Assembly (NCBI RefSeq): GCF_010727605.1
Contig: NZ_AP022568.1
Coordinates: 620,001 to 684,000 of the forward strand
Source: Mycobacterium simiae
Lineage (GTDB): Bacteria > Actinomycetota > Actinomycetes > Mycobacteriales > Mycobacteriaceae
DNA length: 64,000 nt
Direction: 5' to 3'
Shown: one piece after another, positions 1-9,231 of the stretch
Layout of the letters: each line of letters starts with the position of its first letter
Position numbering within the stretch: the first letter of the stretch is position 1
The notes under the pieces: generated by a model
What the model saw: only the letters and a program-made list of their open reading frames with translations
What the model was told of the DNA's origin: nothing
Database searches by the model: none
Made by a program: the position numbers and the translations under genes

Positions 1-453
1 CATTACTTTCCGGGTGGCCGGGAGGACTTGTTGTTGGCAGTGGCTCAGCATGAAGCGGATTTCGTGCTGGCCGACCACCAGCCGTATCTGGACGAGCTGA
101 CCTCGTGGGCCGGGTGGCAACGGTGGCGTAACGCCGTTGTCGAGCGCTGCCGGGTCCAGGCACGAAGTCGCCCGAACGCGATCCTCATGTCCGATCTGGG
201 CCGTACGTCGCCGGACGCGCAGGATGTCATGGCGGCACTGATCCGGCAACTGCGCGTCCAGATCACCGCGGGCATTCGAAGTATGCAGCACCAGGACAAG
301 ATCGATCGCCGCGTCGATGCCGACCGCACCGCGGCCGCTCTGTTGGCCGGCATTCAGGGCGGCGCCGGAATCCTGCTGACGATCGGCGACGCGACCTTCC
401 TCGAAGCCGCCATCGACGGTGCGATCAACGCACTGCGAACGGCCGGTAAATAG
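1..453 (+). CDS. TetR/AcrR-family regulator, 5'-truncated by the window edge
   Basis: The frame is open from base 1 and begins HYFPGGREDLL, the usual end of a TetR helix-turn-helix domain (H-Y-F-x-G-K/R-x-x-L). The DNA-binding half therefore lies outside the window and about 150 residues of ligand/dimerisation domain are visible. The C-terminus holds AAALLAGIQGGAGILL, typical of the TetR C-terminal domain seen with YcdC/LmrA-like members. It presumably represses a nearby gene in response to a small molecule; the ligand is unknown. The next gene downstream carries a related C-terminal segment, so the two look like products of a partial duplication. Confidence 0.85.
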   Translation, partial: HYFPGGREDLLLAVAQHEADFVLADHQPYLDELTSWAGWQRWRNAVVERCRVQARSRPNAILMSDLGRTSPDAQDVMAALIRQLRVQITAGIRSMQHQDKIDRRVDADRTAAALLAGIQGGAGILLTIGDATFLEAAIDGAINALRTAGK

Positions 454-606
454 TCATCCTGGACCGGAATCGTTCGTAATAAGTACAGTCAACTGCCGAG
501 TCTGTCTCGGCAGCTAAGCAGCGACCGCAGCTGCCTGTAGCTTCAGCTGTTGATGAATGGTCATGCGCGGCACCCAGCGACGTCAGGGAAATGACGTGGA
601 CCCCTC

Positions 607-930
607 ATGAGCGACGAGCGTCCGGTGCCCGAACCGACGGATCCGCGGATTTGGGCATCGTTGCTCGAGGCGGCGGCGACGGTGTCGCAGGGTAGGCAGG
701 CCGTCACGCCGGCGCTGGTGCGGCGTTGGCACGATCAGATCGCCACGGCTATTCGCCGCTTACAGCGTGACGGCAGGGCACCCGACGACATCGACGCGGA
801 TCAAAGCGCGGCGGCGTTGCTGGCCGGCGTTCAGGGAGGAGCCGAAATACTGCTGGCCACCGGCGATCGGAGTTACCTGGAAGCCGCAATTGATGACGCC
901 ATCAGCATGCTCCGGCTCACTCGGGACTAG
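607..930 (+). CDS. Orphan TetR C-terminal domain protein, probable remnant
   Basis: This 107-residue protein has no helix-turn-helix. Its last ~45 residues (AAALLAGVQGGAEILL, then YLEAAIDDAISMLR) are close to the end of the TetR gene immediately upstream (FLEAAIDGAINALR). It most likely derives from a tandem TetR copy that lost its DNA-binding half. The first ~30 residues (ERPVPEPTDPRIWASLLEAA) are not recognisable. It may be a decaying pseudogene or a dimerisation-only modulator; sequence cannot decide. It converges on the DapB-fold gene with a gap of only 3 bp. Confidence 0.5.
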   Translation: MSDERPVPEPTDPRIWASLLEAAATVSQGRQAVTPALVRRWHDQIATAIRRLQRDGRAPDDIDADQSAAALLAGVQGGAEILLATGDRSYLEAAIDDAISMLRLTRD

Positions 931-933
931 CCG

Positions 934-2016
934 CTACTTCTTGAATCGGCCCGCAAACGCGCGCAGCGGAAGGTCACCGCTGGTAATCAGGCCTGGCGGC
1001 GCGGCCACGACCGACCTGATCGCCGCCAGCGCGGGCATACCCGTGACGGTCATGCCGATCGAGGCGAAGTTCTCGGGGTTGGACAGGTCCACGCCGGGCT
1101 TAGGGAAAATCATGTGTTTGTTGTAGATGCACGGGTCACCCTTGATCTGAGTGATGTAGCAACCCTTGATGTCCCAATGCGGATCGGTGTGCGGCGTCAT
1201 CTGCCATTCCAGGTGTGTCTCGACCCGCGGTACCCCGTTCACCATGCCTTGGTACTTGATGTAGTTGCCACCCAGCGATCCCTTCGGCAAGGTGTACCAG
1301 CCCAGGTCGACATCCTTCGTACAGGCGCCCAATTCGTAGCTGAACTTGACCTCGTCGAGTTGAAGATCGAAGCAGTCGGCCATCATCAGCACGCTGTCGG
1401 CGAACACCCGCGTGTATTTCTCCAGTTTCCCCGGGATCTCCGGATGATCCACCGGCAGGCCATAACCCACCTCGATCCAGGTGTCTCGGGAGTGGTGACA
1501 CGACACATCGACGGACTCAATGGTCGTGACGTTTTCGATCTCGGCGACGTCGGCCGAGCATACGACGCCGAGGATTTGGTTGAGTCCCGGGTTCATCCCG
1601 GTGCCGTAGAAGGTTGCGCCGCCCTTCTCGCACGCCTCGGCCAGGAGTTGGGTCACCAGTTTGCCGGACGGGTGCGGATGATTGGTGTCGCGGTGCCATC
1701 CGGTGATCCAGTCGGCGGTGGTGACGATGTCGATTCCCGCCTCGAGCACTTTGACGTAGAGGTCTTCGTCGGGAAAAACGCCGTGAAAGGTCAGCACATC
1801 GGGCTTCGCGGCGATGATCTCTTCGATGGTCCCGGTGAACTTCACCCCGTTGGCCGGTAAGCCGGCAAACTCGCCGGTGTCCTTACCTACCTTCTCCTGC
1901 GAATAGCAGTGCACGCCAATTAAGTCCAGATCGGGCTGGGCCGCGATCCGCCTGATCATCTCCGAGCCGACGTTGCCGCTTCCGACCTGGAAGACGCGAA
2001 TCGGTGCTGTACTCAT
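934..2016 (-). CDS. DapB-fold NAD(P)-dependent oxidoreductase (dihydrodipicolinate reductase-like)
   Basis: The 360-residue protein starts with a Rossmann segment, VFQVGSGNVGSEMIRRIA (residues 9-26, GxGxxG). The whole resembles the mycobacterial proteins annotated as dihydrodipicolinate-reductase N-terminus or amine dehydrogenase family. These are not the lysine-pathway DapB, which is about 245 residues. The true substrate is unknown. The ATG at 2016 is chosen because it overlaps the TGA of the upstream Rieske oxygenase gene (ATGA, 2013-2016), implying translational coupling; a longer in-frame start at 2070 would lie inside that gene. The coupling suggests it acts on the oxygenase product or in the same pathway. 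Confidence 0.75.
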   Translation of the reverse strand: MSTAPIRVFQVGSGNVGSEMIRRIAAQPDLDLIGVHCYSQEKVGKDTGEFAGLPANGVKFTGTIEEIIAAKPDVLTFHGVFPDEDLYVKVLEAGIDIVTTADWITGWHRDTNHPHPSGKLVTQLLAEACEKGGATFYGTGMNPGLNQILGVVCSADVAEIENVTTIESVDVSCHHSRDTWIEVGYGLPVDHPEIPGKLEKYTRVFADSVLMMADCFDLQLDEVKFSYELGACTKDVDLGWYTLPKGSLGGNYIKYQGMVNGVPRVETHLEWQMTPHTDPHWDIKGCYITQIKGDPCIYNKHMIFPKPGVDLSNPENFASIGMTVTGMPALAAIRSVVAAPPGLITSGDLPLRAFAGRFKK

Positions 2017-3029
2017 TGCCTCAAGCCTTCCTGCGATATGAATGCCTCGGGATAAAACTGCTTGGCCCACTTGCGAATTGCGGTGAAGCCCGCATACTCG
2101 TCGGTCGCCAATGCGGGCGGGTCGGAGTAACGCTGGTGCTGCCAGATTTCGATGTCCTGCTCGAACTGCCGAATGACCTCACGCCCGAACTCCGCCGCCT
2201 TGCGTTCGGCGCGGTCCGGGTCTTTGCCCGGCGCCCGGCCGATGTAGACCATGAACCGGACGTCGGAGGTGAACTCGTCGACCGGCGTGACCGCCGAAAT
2301 TGTGCGGTTGTCGATCATGCCCCAGCTCTTGGTCACGGCGATGCCCAGCCCGCCGTTGATCGCCTCCACACCGCTGTTGACGTCCTCTATCTTCTGACCG
2401 TCGTCGCCCTCGAAGGTGATGGTGAAGTCGACGAAGGACACCGGGCCGGCGAAGTCGTGGCGGGTGAATACCGGAACGATGGGTGTGTTGTGCACGAACT
2501 TGAAGTGCGCGAAGTCGACCCCGTTCTCGAGCACGTACTGCGGATGCAATTCCAGCCCCGCGCGGTACAACCGTTGCTGCGGATGGTAGCCGTCCGCACT
2601 GCTGCCGTCGGGAAAGGCGGCGAACACGTCCGGGGGATCGAAGAACGGCGCCCGCCGCTCGACGTCGTGCCAGATGTAGACCGAGTCGTTGCGCTCCACC
2701 ACGGGATAGGTGCGTATCCGCCGGCCGCGGTTGGGGCGGTCCTGGTACGGGATACAAACATTGCGTCCCTCACTGCTCCACTGCCACCCGTGAAATGGGC
2801 ATTGCAACACCTCGCCGACGACCTTGCCGCCGTATCCCAGATGTGCCCCCAGATGCTCGCAGTAGGCATTCATGACGGTGAGTTGGCCGGACTCCGCCCG
2901 CCACGCGACCATTTCCTGGTCGAAATACTTCATCTTGTGGACGTCGGCGACACCGATCTCGTCGGACCAGGCGACCTGGAACCATCCGGTCGGTTTCATC
3001 GACAACGGCGGCTTAGCCACCGAACTCAC
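2013..3029 (-). CDS. Rieske [2Fe-2S] non-haem iron oxygenase, KshA-like
   Basis: The 338-residue protein is an oxygenase component of a ring-hydroxylating or steroid 9-alpha-hydroxylase (KshA) type system. The Rieske cluster ligands are C57-x-H59 (CEHLGAH) and C77-P-F-H80 (CPFHGWQW). The mononuclear iron site is D172-x-x-H175-x4-H180 (NGVDFAHFKFVH). It needs electrons from a reductase, and a KshB/VanB-type ferredoxin reductase lies at 3824-4897. The GTG at 3029 is preferred because GAGGAGGA lies about 12 bp upstream; a longer frame to 3125 runs into the divergent promoter region. The substrate is not predictable. It is divergent from the TetR gene at 3151, its likely regulator. Confidence 0.85.
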   Translation of the reverse strand: MSSVAKPPLSMKPTGWFQVAWSDEIGVADVHKMKYFDQEMVAWRAESGQLTVMNAYCEHLGAHLGYGGKVVGEVLQCPFHGWQWSSEGRNVCIPYQDRPNRGRRIRTYPVVERNDSVYIWHDVERRAPFFDPPDVFAAFPDGSSADGYHPQQRLYRAGLELHPQYVLENGVDFAHFKFVHNTPIVPVFTRHDFAGPVSFVDFTITFEGDDGQKIEDVNSGVEAINGGLGIAVTKSWGMIDNRTISAVTPVDEFTSDVRFMVYIGRAPGKDPDRAERKAAEFGREVIRQFEQDIEIWQHQRYSDPPALATDEYAGFTAIRKWAKQFYPEAFISQEGLRQ

Positions 3030-3150
3030 CCATCTGCGCTGTCCTCCTCGCGTACGAGTGATCGCCCCCGCCGCCCAATAATCAACGTACCCTCTATGAA
3101 AAGATAATCGGTCCCCCCGCCCCACGCAAGAAATCGATTACGATCGGCCG

Positions 3151-3816
3151 ATGGCGCAGCGGGCTACCCAGCACATTTCGAAGGCGGGCATCGTCGGCCG
3201 CCGTCCCAACCGGCGCGGCAGCGCGACCCGGGAGAACATGCTCGAGGCCGCATTGCGATCGCTCGCCTCGGGCGAACCGGGATCGGTGTCGGCCAACCGC
3301 ATCGCCAAGGAGATCGGCGCCACGTGGGGCGCGGTGCAGTACCAGTTCGGCGACACCGACGGTTTCTGGGCCGCGGTGCTGCATCGCACCGCCGAGCGGC
3401 GTCAAGGCACATTCTCGGCGCTGTCGACTCCGGTGTCTCCCGACACCCCGCTGCGTGAGCGCGTCAGCGGCATCATCGAGACGCTCTACCGCGGCCTGGC
3501 ATCGGCGGATTCTCGCGCGATCGAAAATCTGCGTGCGGCCCTGCCGCGCAACCCCGACGAGCTCGAGCGGCTGTACCCGCGCACCGCCGCCGAGTTGTTT
3601 TCCTGGGGCAAGAGCTGGCTGGAAACCTGCCAGAACGCCTTCGCCGGTCTCGATGTCGATCCGGATCGGGTGCGCGAGGTGGCGGCGCTCATTCCTGGCG
3701 CGATGCGCGGCCTGGTCTCAGAGCGCCAACTGGGTTCTTACGTCGATCTGGATGTGGCCCGCCGCGGCTTGGTCAACGCCCTGGTCACCTACCTCGAGCA
3801 GTCGCCGCGGCGTTAA
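3151..3816 (+). CDS. TetR/AcrR-family transcriptional regulator
   Basis: The 221-residue protein has an N-terminal TetR helix-turn-helix (residues ~25-75: RENMLEAALRSLAS, then SANRIAKEIGATWGAVQYQFGDTDGF, where QYQFG corresponds to the usual HYF-x-G). The C-terminal ligand domain is divergent. It is transcribed divergently from the Rieske oxygenase gene across about 120 bp, the common arrangement for a local repressor of a catabolic oxygenase operon. Its 3' end converges on the ferredoxin reductase gene with a 7-bp gap. Confidence 0.85.
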   Translation: MAQRATQHISKAGIVGRRPNRRGSATRENMLEAALRSLASGEPGSVSANRIAKEIGATWGAVQYQFGDTDGFWAAVLHRTAERRQGTFSALSTPVSPDTPLRERVSGIIETLYRGLASADSRAIENLRAALPRNPDELERLYPRTAAELFSWGKSWLETCQNAFAGLDVDPDRVREVAALIPGAMRGLVSERQLGSYVDLDVARRGLVNALVTYLEQSPRR

Positions 3817-3823
3817 GGCGTTC

Positions 3824-4897
3824 TCAGGCGTCGATGACGAGCCGGCCGCGTTCGGCCCGCGACACGCACACCAGCATTTCGTCGCCATCGACTGCCATTC
3901 GGCCGCGGTGATCGACTTGTCCGGCAAGCACTTTCACCTTGCATGTCCCGCAGAAGCCCTGCTGGCAAGAGTACGGGGTGCTCGAATCGTGGTCACGCAT
4001 CACGTCCAGCGCGGAGCGGTTGGCGGGTACCTGTAGCACACATTGCGACCGCGCCAGCTCGAGTTCGAAGGGCGCCCCGTCAACGGGCGGCGGGCTGAAC
4101 CGCTCGTAATGCAGCGGCGCGTTGGCGTGTTCGTTACGGGCAGTCCGTACCGCCTCGAGCATGCCGGACGGGCCGCACACATAAACGGCCGTCGCCGGCC
4201 CGGCGCCGGCCAAGAGCTCGTCGACCGCGGCGCACCGGCCGTGTTCGTCGTCGGCCCACACTCGCACCCGCTGCGGGGCCACCGACAACACCTCGTCCAG
4301 CAACGGCATGTACTTCCGGCTGCGCCCGGCATAGACTGCGCGCCAATCGATTCCCCGTCGCTGGGCTACCTGCATCATCGGCAGGATCGGCGTGACGCCG
4401 ATGCCGCCGATCACGAACAGCACCTCGCGCTCCGCCGTGCCGAGATAGAACGCGTTGCGCGGACCTTCGAACGCCAGTCGGTCGCCCACCCGGAACCCAT
4501 CATGCATTTCGATCGAACCGCCGCCGCCGTCGGCGATCCGGCGGATGGCGATTCGGTAGTCGGTGCGCCGCTCGGGCGGACCGCACAACGAATATTGCCG
4601 TCGCCGCCCGGAGGGCAGCACCACGTCGATATGCCCGCCGGGCGTCCAGGACGGCAATAGCCCACCGTCCGGGTCGGCCAGTGTCAGGGCGACCACGTCG
4701 GGCGCGACGAATTCCCGTCTGGCGACGACTGCGGACCGGGTGCGCCGCACCGGAGCGATTCGGGACGGCTCCCATCGTGACACGGAGTTGAATCCGTCGA
4801 ACACCTTACGGACGCCGCACAACACCGAGCCCAGCCTGTCGTGGGCGCGACGCCCATAGAGGTCGACGGGCCTGCTGTCCCAAAGGCTTTCCCGCAC
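3824..4897 (-). CDS. Ferredoxin reductase with C-terminal plant-type [2Fe-2S] domain (VanB/KshB-like)
   Basis: The 357-residue protein has an FAD/FMN-binding barrel (RQYSLCG, the RxYSL flavin motif), an NAD-binding domain (FVIGGIGVTPILPM, then YVCGPSGMLEAV) and a C-terminal [2Fe-2S] ferredoxin domain with CQQGFCGTC and a distal LVCVS cysteine. This order is that of phthalate dioxygenase reductase/VanB enzymes, which carry electrons from NAD(P)H to Rieske oxygenases. The start is GTG with a GGGGAGGTAGGGGA-like purine tract upstream. It lies 28 bp downstream of the EphD-like gene on the same strand. The likely partner is the Rieske oxygenase at 2013-3029. Confidence 0.88.
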   Translation of the reverse strand: MRESLWDSRPVDLYGRRAHDRLGSVLCGVRKVFDGFNSVSRWEPSRIAPVRRTRSAVVARREFVAPDVVALTLADPDGGLLPSWTPGGHIDVVLPSGRRRQYSLCGPPERRTDYRIAIRRIADGGGGSIEMHDGFRVGDRLAFEGPRNAFYLGTAEREVLFVIGGIGVTPILPMMQVAQRRGIDWRAVYAGRSRKYMPLLDEVLSVAPQRVRVWADDEHGRCAAVDELLAGAGPATAVYVCGPSGMLEAVRTARNEHANAPLHYERFSPPPVDGAPFELELARSQCVLQVPANRSALDVMRDHDSSTPYSCQQGFCGTCKVKVLAGQVDHRGRMAVDGDEMLVCVSRAERGRLVIDA

Positions 4898-4925
4898 AGT
4901 CAGTCCCCTACCTCCCCAACTTCCC

Positions 4926-6673
4926 CTACTTCGGACGAATATCCACCCGCGCGAGCAGCCGGATCAGCGACGGGCTGATCCGGCGCATCGCGTAGCCGAT
5001 CCTGGCCTCGGCGGCGATCGGCACCACCGCGGGACCGGTCTTGATGGCCTTGACGATTGCGGCGGCGGTGGCTTCCGGTGTGTAGTTTCGCCGGCGGTAG
5101 CTGGCTGCGGCCTTGGCCCGGGCGCGCTCCTGTTCGTCGCCCGACATCCCGGCGTAGATGGTGTTCTTGGCGATGTCGGAGTTGACAAAGCCGGGGCAGA
5201 CCGCGGTGACGCTGATCCCCTCGTCGGCGAAGTCGGCGCGCAACGATTCGCTGAACGCGAGCACTGCTGCCTTGGTGGTGCTGTAGGCGACCATGGATTT
5301 CGACGGCAGGTACGCCGACGCGGACGACACGTTGACGATCGTCCCACCCGCGCCGCGCTCCACCATCTGCGCACCGAATGCCCTGCTGCCGGCGATGACG
5401 CCACGCAGGTTGACCCCGATGATGTCTTCCCAGTTCTGCGGACTGGTCTCCAGGAATCGCCCGGCCATCCCGATCCCCGCGTTGTTCACCAGGATGTCCA
5501 CCACACCGTGGTCGTTGAGTACTTGTGCGGCAAGAATATTCATCGTCTCTTCGTCGCTGACATCGGCCTGGTAAACCGCCGCCTCGGCGCACGCGGCGCG
5601 GACGGCATCGGCGGTCTCGTTGGCGGCGGCCATGTTTCGGTCGACGATGATCACCTTGCGCGCACCGTGGCGGGCCAACTCCACCGCGGTGGCCCGGCCG
5701 ATGCCGGCGCCCGCCCCGGTGACCAGCGCGAGCTGCCCCGCTATTTCGCCGGGACCACCATGCCCCATGACCATCCCGGCGTCTCGATCAATCCATTCAC
5801 TGGTCAACCGGGCGATGACGTCGGGCCGCGACGTCACCACCCAATGCCCGCCTTCGATCGAAACAACCCGGCTGTCAGCCGGAATCGCGCCGGTGAACCG
5901 TTGCAGCGCCGGGGTGACGAACAGGTCTCGGCGGGGCACCAGTACCTGGACCGGGACGTCGGTCTTCGGCAAATCACGGCCGGGCGCCAACATGGGCGCG
6001 GGCATGTTGGCGCGGTACAGATTGAGCCCGTTGATGTAGTCGGCCATCGACCGCGGCGTTACACGCCGTTGACTGCGCGTACTCGATCGCCCGATACGTT
6101 CGATGGCCTCAACGACTTTCACCCCTATCCGGGAGCGAAACACCAGCTCCGGCAGACCAGGGCACAAGAACAGACCGATGTAGGCCGAACCCAGCAGCTG
6201 CCCGGCGACCTGGGCCAGTGTCCGCGGCGTACGCGCCGAACGCAGAAAGGCACCGGCGTATTGCAAATGTGTCCCGAAATCGAAGTCAACGAGGCGATTT
6301 TGCTCATCACCGATTGGTCGGTGATCGCCGCCCAGGCCTGAATTGAGCCCCAGTCGTGCGCCAGCAGGTGGACGCGCTCGACGCCCAAGTCGTCGATCAC
6401 CGCGGCTAGGTCCGAGATTAGATGGGCGAAGGCGTACCCGGAACGTTTTGCCGGACTTGATGATTCGCCTGCGCCACGCACATCGTAGGCGACCACGTTG
6501 TAGCGGCCGGGGTAATTGCCGACGAATTCCTCGGCGACCGGATCCCAGACATGGTGGTTGTCGGGCCAGCCGTGGATGGCCACGATGGTCGGCCGCCGCG
6601 GGTCGATGTCCGTGTAACGATGGACGGCCAGCACCACGCCGTCGGACGTCATGAATTCGGAGTCGCTCGCCAT
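4926..6673 (-). pseudogene. EphD-like alpha/beta-hydrolase + short-chain dehydrogenase fusion, split by a frameshift
   Basis: The N-terminal half (from ATG 6673) is an alpha/beta hydrolase with HGWPDNHHVWDPVAEE and LLAHDWGS (nucleophile D in HDWG, as in epoxide hydrolases). The C-terminal half is an SDR with TGAGAGIG, NNAGIG, a catalytic Ser (VNVSSASAY) and YSTTK. Together they would give about 582 residues, the layout of mycobacterial EphD (~590 aa). The reading frame breaks near 6267-6269. Upstream it reads SLTSISGH; the homologous continuation (LQYAGAFLRSARTPRT) is in another frame. The total of 1,748 nt is one base short of a multiple of three, so a single missing base restores the fusion. 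It is either a real recent inactivation or a sequencing error. It is 3 bp downstream of the PF10118 gene. Confidence 0.8.
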
Positions 6674-6676
6674 GGG

Positions 6677-7597
6677 TCAGCGCGACGCCCGTGCCGCCGG
6701 CGACACGGCCAGATAATCGACCGCCAACCCGACTCCACCCAGTTGGGACGGATGGAACCCCGGCCGGTAGTAGTTCGTGATACCCCGCACGAAGCGCAGC
6801 GGCCCCGGCAACAGGCCCCGGCGGGCGGCCCGGAAGTAGTCCCGCCAGCGCGGCTTGGTGCCCGGCGTCAACTGTGGGTCCACCGAGTACAGGTAGCGCA
6901 CACCGCGAATCCACAACAGCAACATGGCCGGCGACACGACCAACTGGGCCCGCACCCGACGCCAGTAGCCGGCCTGCAGGTGTTGCATCGTGTCGAAGGC
7001 GACCGCCTTGTGCTCGACCTCCTCGGCACCGTGCCAGCGCAGCATGTCCAGCATCACCGGGTCCGTACCGATCGCGTCGTGCGCCGGGGTGTTCAGAATC
7101 CATTCGCCGAGGATGGCGGTGTAGTGCTCGATCGCCGAGATGAACGACACCTGCTCGACCAGCCAGCTGTGCTGGCGCCGCGCACTCCATCCGGGGCGAT
7201 CTCCGAGCACCTTCTCGAACATCCACCGAATCTGGTCGGTGTAGGGCGTCACGTCGATACCTTGGGCGTCGAAACGGTCCAGCACCCCCGAGTGGGCCTG
7301 TGAGTGCACCGACTCCTGGCCGATGAAGCCCTGCACATCCAGGCGCAACTGGTCGTCCTTGAGCAACGGCAACGCCTTCTTGAACACCTCGACGAAGAAC
7401 TCTTCGCCCGCGGGCAGTAGCAAATGCAGGACGTTGAGCATGTGGGTGGTGAATGGTTCATTCGGCACGTAGTGGACCGGGAGTCGGGCCCAGTCGAACG
7501 CGACATCGCGCGCCTCGAGCATCAGACGTTCGTGGTCCAGGGATGTACCCGACCTGCCTGAGTGCGGCCCCACGGCCCGGTCGTCGACAGTGAACAT
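6677..7597 (-). CDS. Predicted metal-dependent hydrolase, PF10118 family
   Basis: This 306-residue protein matches the family annotated as predicted metal-dependent hydrolase. Conserved acidic/histidine segments appear in order: FIGQESVHSQAH (about residues 90-101), ISAIEHYTAILGEW (about 151-164) and WHGAEEVEHKAVAFD (about 188-202). Their E-x-x-H/E-H-K layout resembles a helical di-metal site, so an oxygenase-like rather than hydrolytic activity is also possible. It starts an apparent operon with the EphD-like gene and the ferredoxin reductase. Mycobacterial copies are often beside such reductases, which fits electron supply to a metal oxidase. The substrate is unknown. Confidence 0.75.
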   Translation of the reverse strand: MFTVDDRAVGPHSGRSGTSLDHERLMLEARDVAFDWARLPVHYVPNEPFTTHMLNVLHLLLPAGEEFFVEVFKKALPLLKDDQLRLDVQGFIGQESVHSQAHSGVLDRFDAQGIDVTPYTDQIRWMFEKVLGDRPGWSARRQHSWLVEQVSFISAIEHYTAILGEWILNTPAHDAIGTDPVMLDMLRWHGAEEVEHKAVAFDTMQHLQAGYWRRVRAQLVVSPAMLLLWIRGVRYLYSVDPQLTPGTKPRWRDYFRAARRGLLPGPLRFVRGITNYYRPGFHPSQLGGVGLAVDYLAVSPAARASR

Positions 7598-7707
7598 ACG
7601 CCCCCTACCTCAGCGTTTACCCGGACTTGAAGGTCGTCAGCGAACATCGGGCATGGCAAGTATAAGTTCGTGGGCGAATATGCGAAACCGCCGGTACCGG
7701 GTTTTGC

Positions 7708-9201
7708 TCAGCGGGCCGACACGTTACGGCGCAGGTCGTACTGGCCGGTGTCGGGGTGGGAGAGCATCCTGCGATGTTCGGCTGGCGTCAGCGGCCACAC
7801 CTCCGGCACGCCGTTCTTGTTGAGGTACCAACTGTTGCAGCCGGTCGTCCACACTGTGTCCGGCATCGCGGCCCGCAGCTTGGCATTGAACCGCTCGGTC
7901 GCCGCCGCGGTGGGTTCGATCGTGTCGAATTCACCGCGACGCCAGCGCTCAATCCAGCCCAGGATGTGGTTGGCCTGCGATTCGGCGACGGTGGTCAGAG
8001 CAAGGTTGCCCACCGGGCTGTGCGGTCCCAGCATCATGAAGAAGTTGGGAAACCCGGACAACGCCACGGTTTGGTAAGCGTGTGGACCGTCGCGCCAGAC
8101 GTCATTCGCGGCGATGCCATCGCGACCGATCAGCTCCAGCGGCCGGAAGAACGCGTGGGTGTCGAATCCCGTTGCCAACACGATGATGTCGGCCTCGTGC
8201 AGCATGCCGTCGTCGGTCACGATGCCACGCCGCTCCACATGATCGATACCGGTGGTGACCAGCTCGACGTCGTCGCGCTGGATGGCACGGTAAAAGCCAT
8301 TCGACATCACCAGCCGCTTGCAGGCCGGTGTGTAGTCGGGGGTCAGGGCCCGGCGCAGCTGCCGATCGCGCACCTCCCAAAGGCTGGCGCGGCACAACGC
8401 CGCCATGATCCACCGTCGAAATCCGGGTTTGGTCAGCCCCACCGCGAAGAAGTCGTAGCCGCGGCTGTAGGTGCGGTACGCCGCCCGATCGAGCCACGGA
8501 AGCCGTCGCCGGATCATCGTGGTGACCCTGCTATAGCGCGGATTCGCCAGCCGCAGCACCCATTGCGGCGTGCGCTGGAACGTCAACACCTTGCCCGCCA
8601 CGCCGGCCAAGCCGCACACCAGCTGGACACCGGTGGATCCGTTGCCGATCACGGCGATACGGCGGCCCCGCACCGCCACGTCGTGATCCCAGCGCGCGGA
8701 ATGGAAAACGTGTCCATCAAACTTACCCAGACCCGCGATCGACGGGATCCGCGGATGGTGGAGTACACCGGTGGCCGAGATCAAAAAGTCGACCCTCGAT
8801 TCCGTTCCGGCATCGGTGCGCAGCAGCCATCGGCCGTCCTCGAAACGGGCGTGGGTGATCTCGGTGTCGAACCGGATCCGGTCTCGCAGCCCAAATTGGT
8901 CCGCAATGGCGCAAAAGTAAGCCTGGATTTCGTCTCCGGGCGAAAACAGGTGGGACCAATTCGGATTCCTGGCGAAGCTGTACTGGTAAACCCTCGAGGG
9001 GATGTCGCAGACCAGACCCGGATAGGTGTTCTCCCGCCAGGTGCCGCCCACCTCGTGCGCTTTTTCGTAGATGATGACGTCATCAATACCGCTGCGCAGC
9101 AAGGCGATTGCGACACACATCCCGGACATACCCGCTCCGACGACGGCTACGGCGGGGTCGCGTCTCGCCGTCGGCGTGGCCGCTACGCACGGGTCGCCCA
9201 T
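7708..9201 (-). CDS. FAD-containing monooxygenase, Baeyer-Villiger type (EthA/HapE-like)
   Basis: The 497-residue protein has an N-terminal FAD motif VVGAGMSGMCVAIAL (GxGxxG), a central NADPH motif AVIGNGSTGVQL, and the Baeyer-Villiger fingerprint F-x-G-x-x-x-H-x-x-x-W between them (FDGHVFHSARWDHD). These enzymes oxidise ketones to esters or lactones, or oxygenate sulfur. Mycobacteria carry many paralogues, including the ethionamide activator EthA, and this copy cannot be assigned to one. It is on the same strand as aldR but separated by 30 bp and looks functionally tied to the oxidative genes to its left. Confidence 0.88.
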   Translation of the reverse strand: MGDPCVAATPTARRDPAVAVVGAGMSGMCVAIALLRSGIDDVIIYEKAHEVGGTWRENTYPGLVCDIPSRVYQYSFARNPNWSHLFSPGDEIQAYFCAIADQFGLRDRIRFDTEITHARFEDGRWLLRTDAGTESRVDFLISATGVLHHPRIPSIAGLGKFDGHVFHSARWDHDVAVRGRRIAVIGNGSTGVQLVCGLAGVAGKVLTFQRTPQWVLRLANPRYSRVTTMIRRRLPWLDRAAYRTYSRGYDFFAVGLTKPGFRRWIMAALCRASLWEVRDRQLRRALTPDYTPACKRLVMSNGFYRAIQRDDVELVTTGIDHVERRGIVTDDGMLHEADIIVLATGFDTHAFFRPLELIGRDGIAANDVWRDGPHAYQTVALSGFPNFFMMLGPHSPVGNLALTTVAESQANHILGWIERWRRGEFDTIEPTAAATERFNAKLRAAMPDTVWTTGCNSWYLNKNGVPEVWPLTPAEHRRMLSHPDTGQYDLRRNVSAR

Positions 9202-9231
9202 TCGTGGATCATAGCCACAGCAAACCGCCCG

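Noticed and set aside
2013..3125. Upstream start for the Rieske oxygenase at 3125
   Set aside because: The extra 32 residues are low-quality, consume the divergent promoter and lack a ribosome-binding site; GTG 3029 has one.
4926..7226. A single 766-residue minus-strand protein
   Set aside because: Its first ~240 residues are an out-of-frame reading through the PF10118 gene and the hydrolase N-terminus; only the C-terminal part is the real SDR half.
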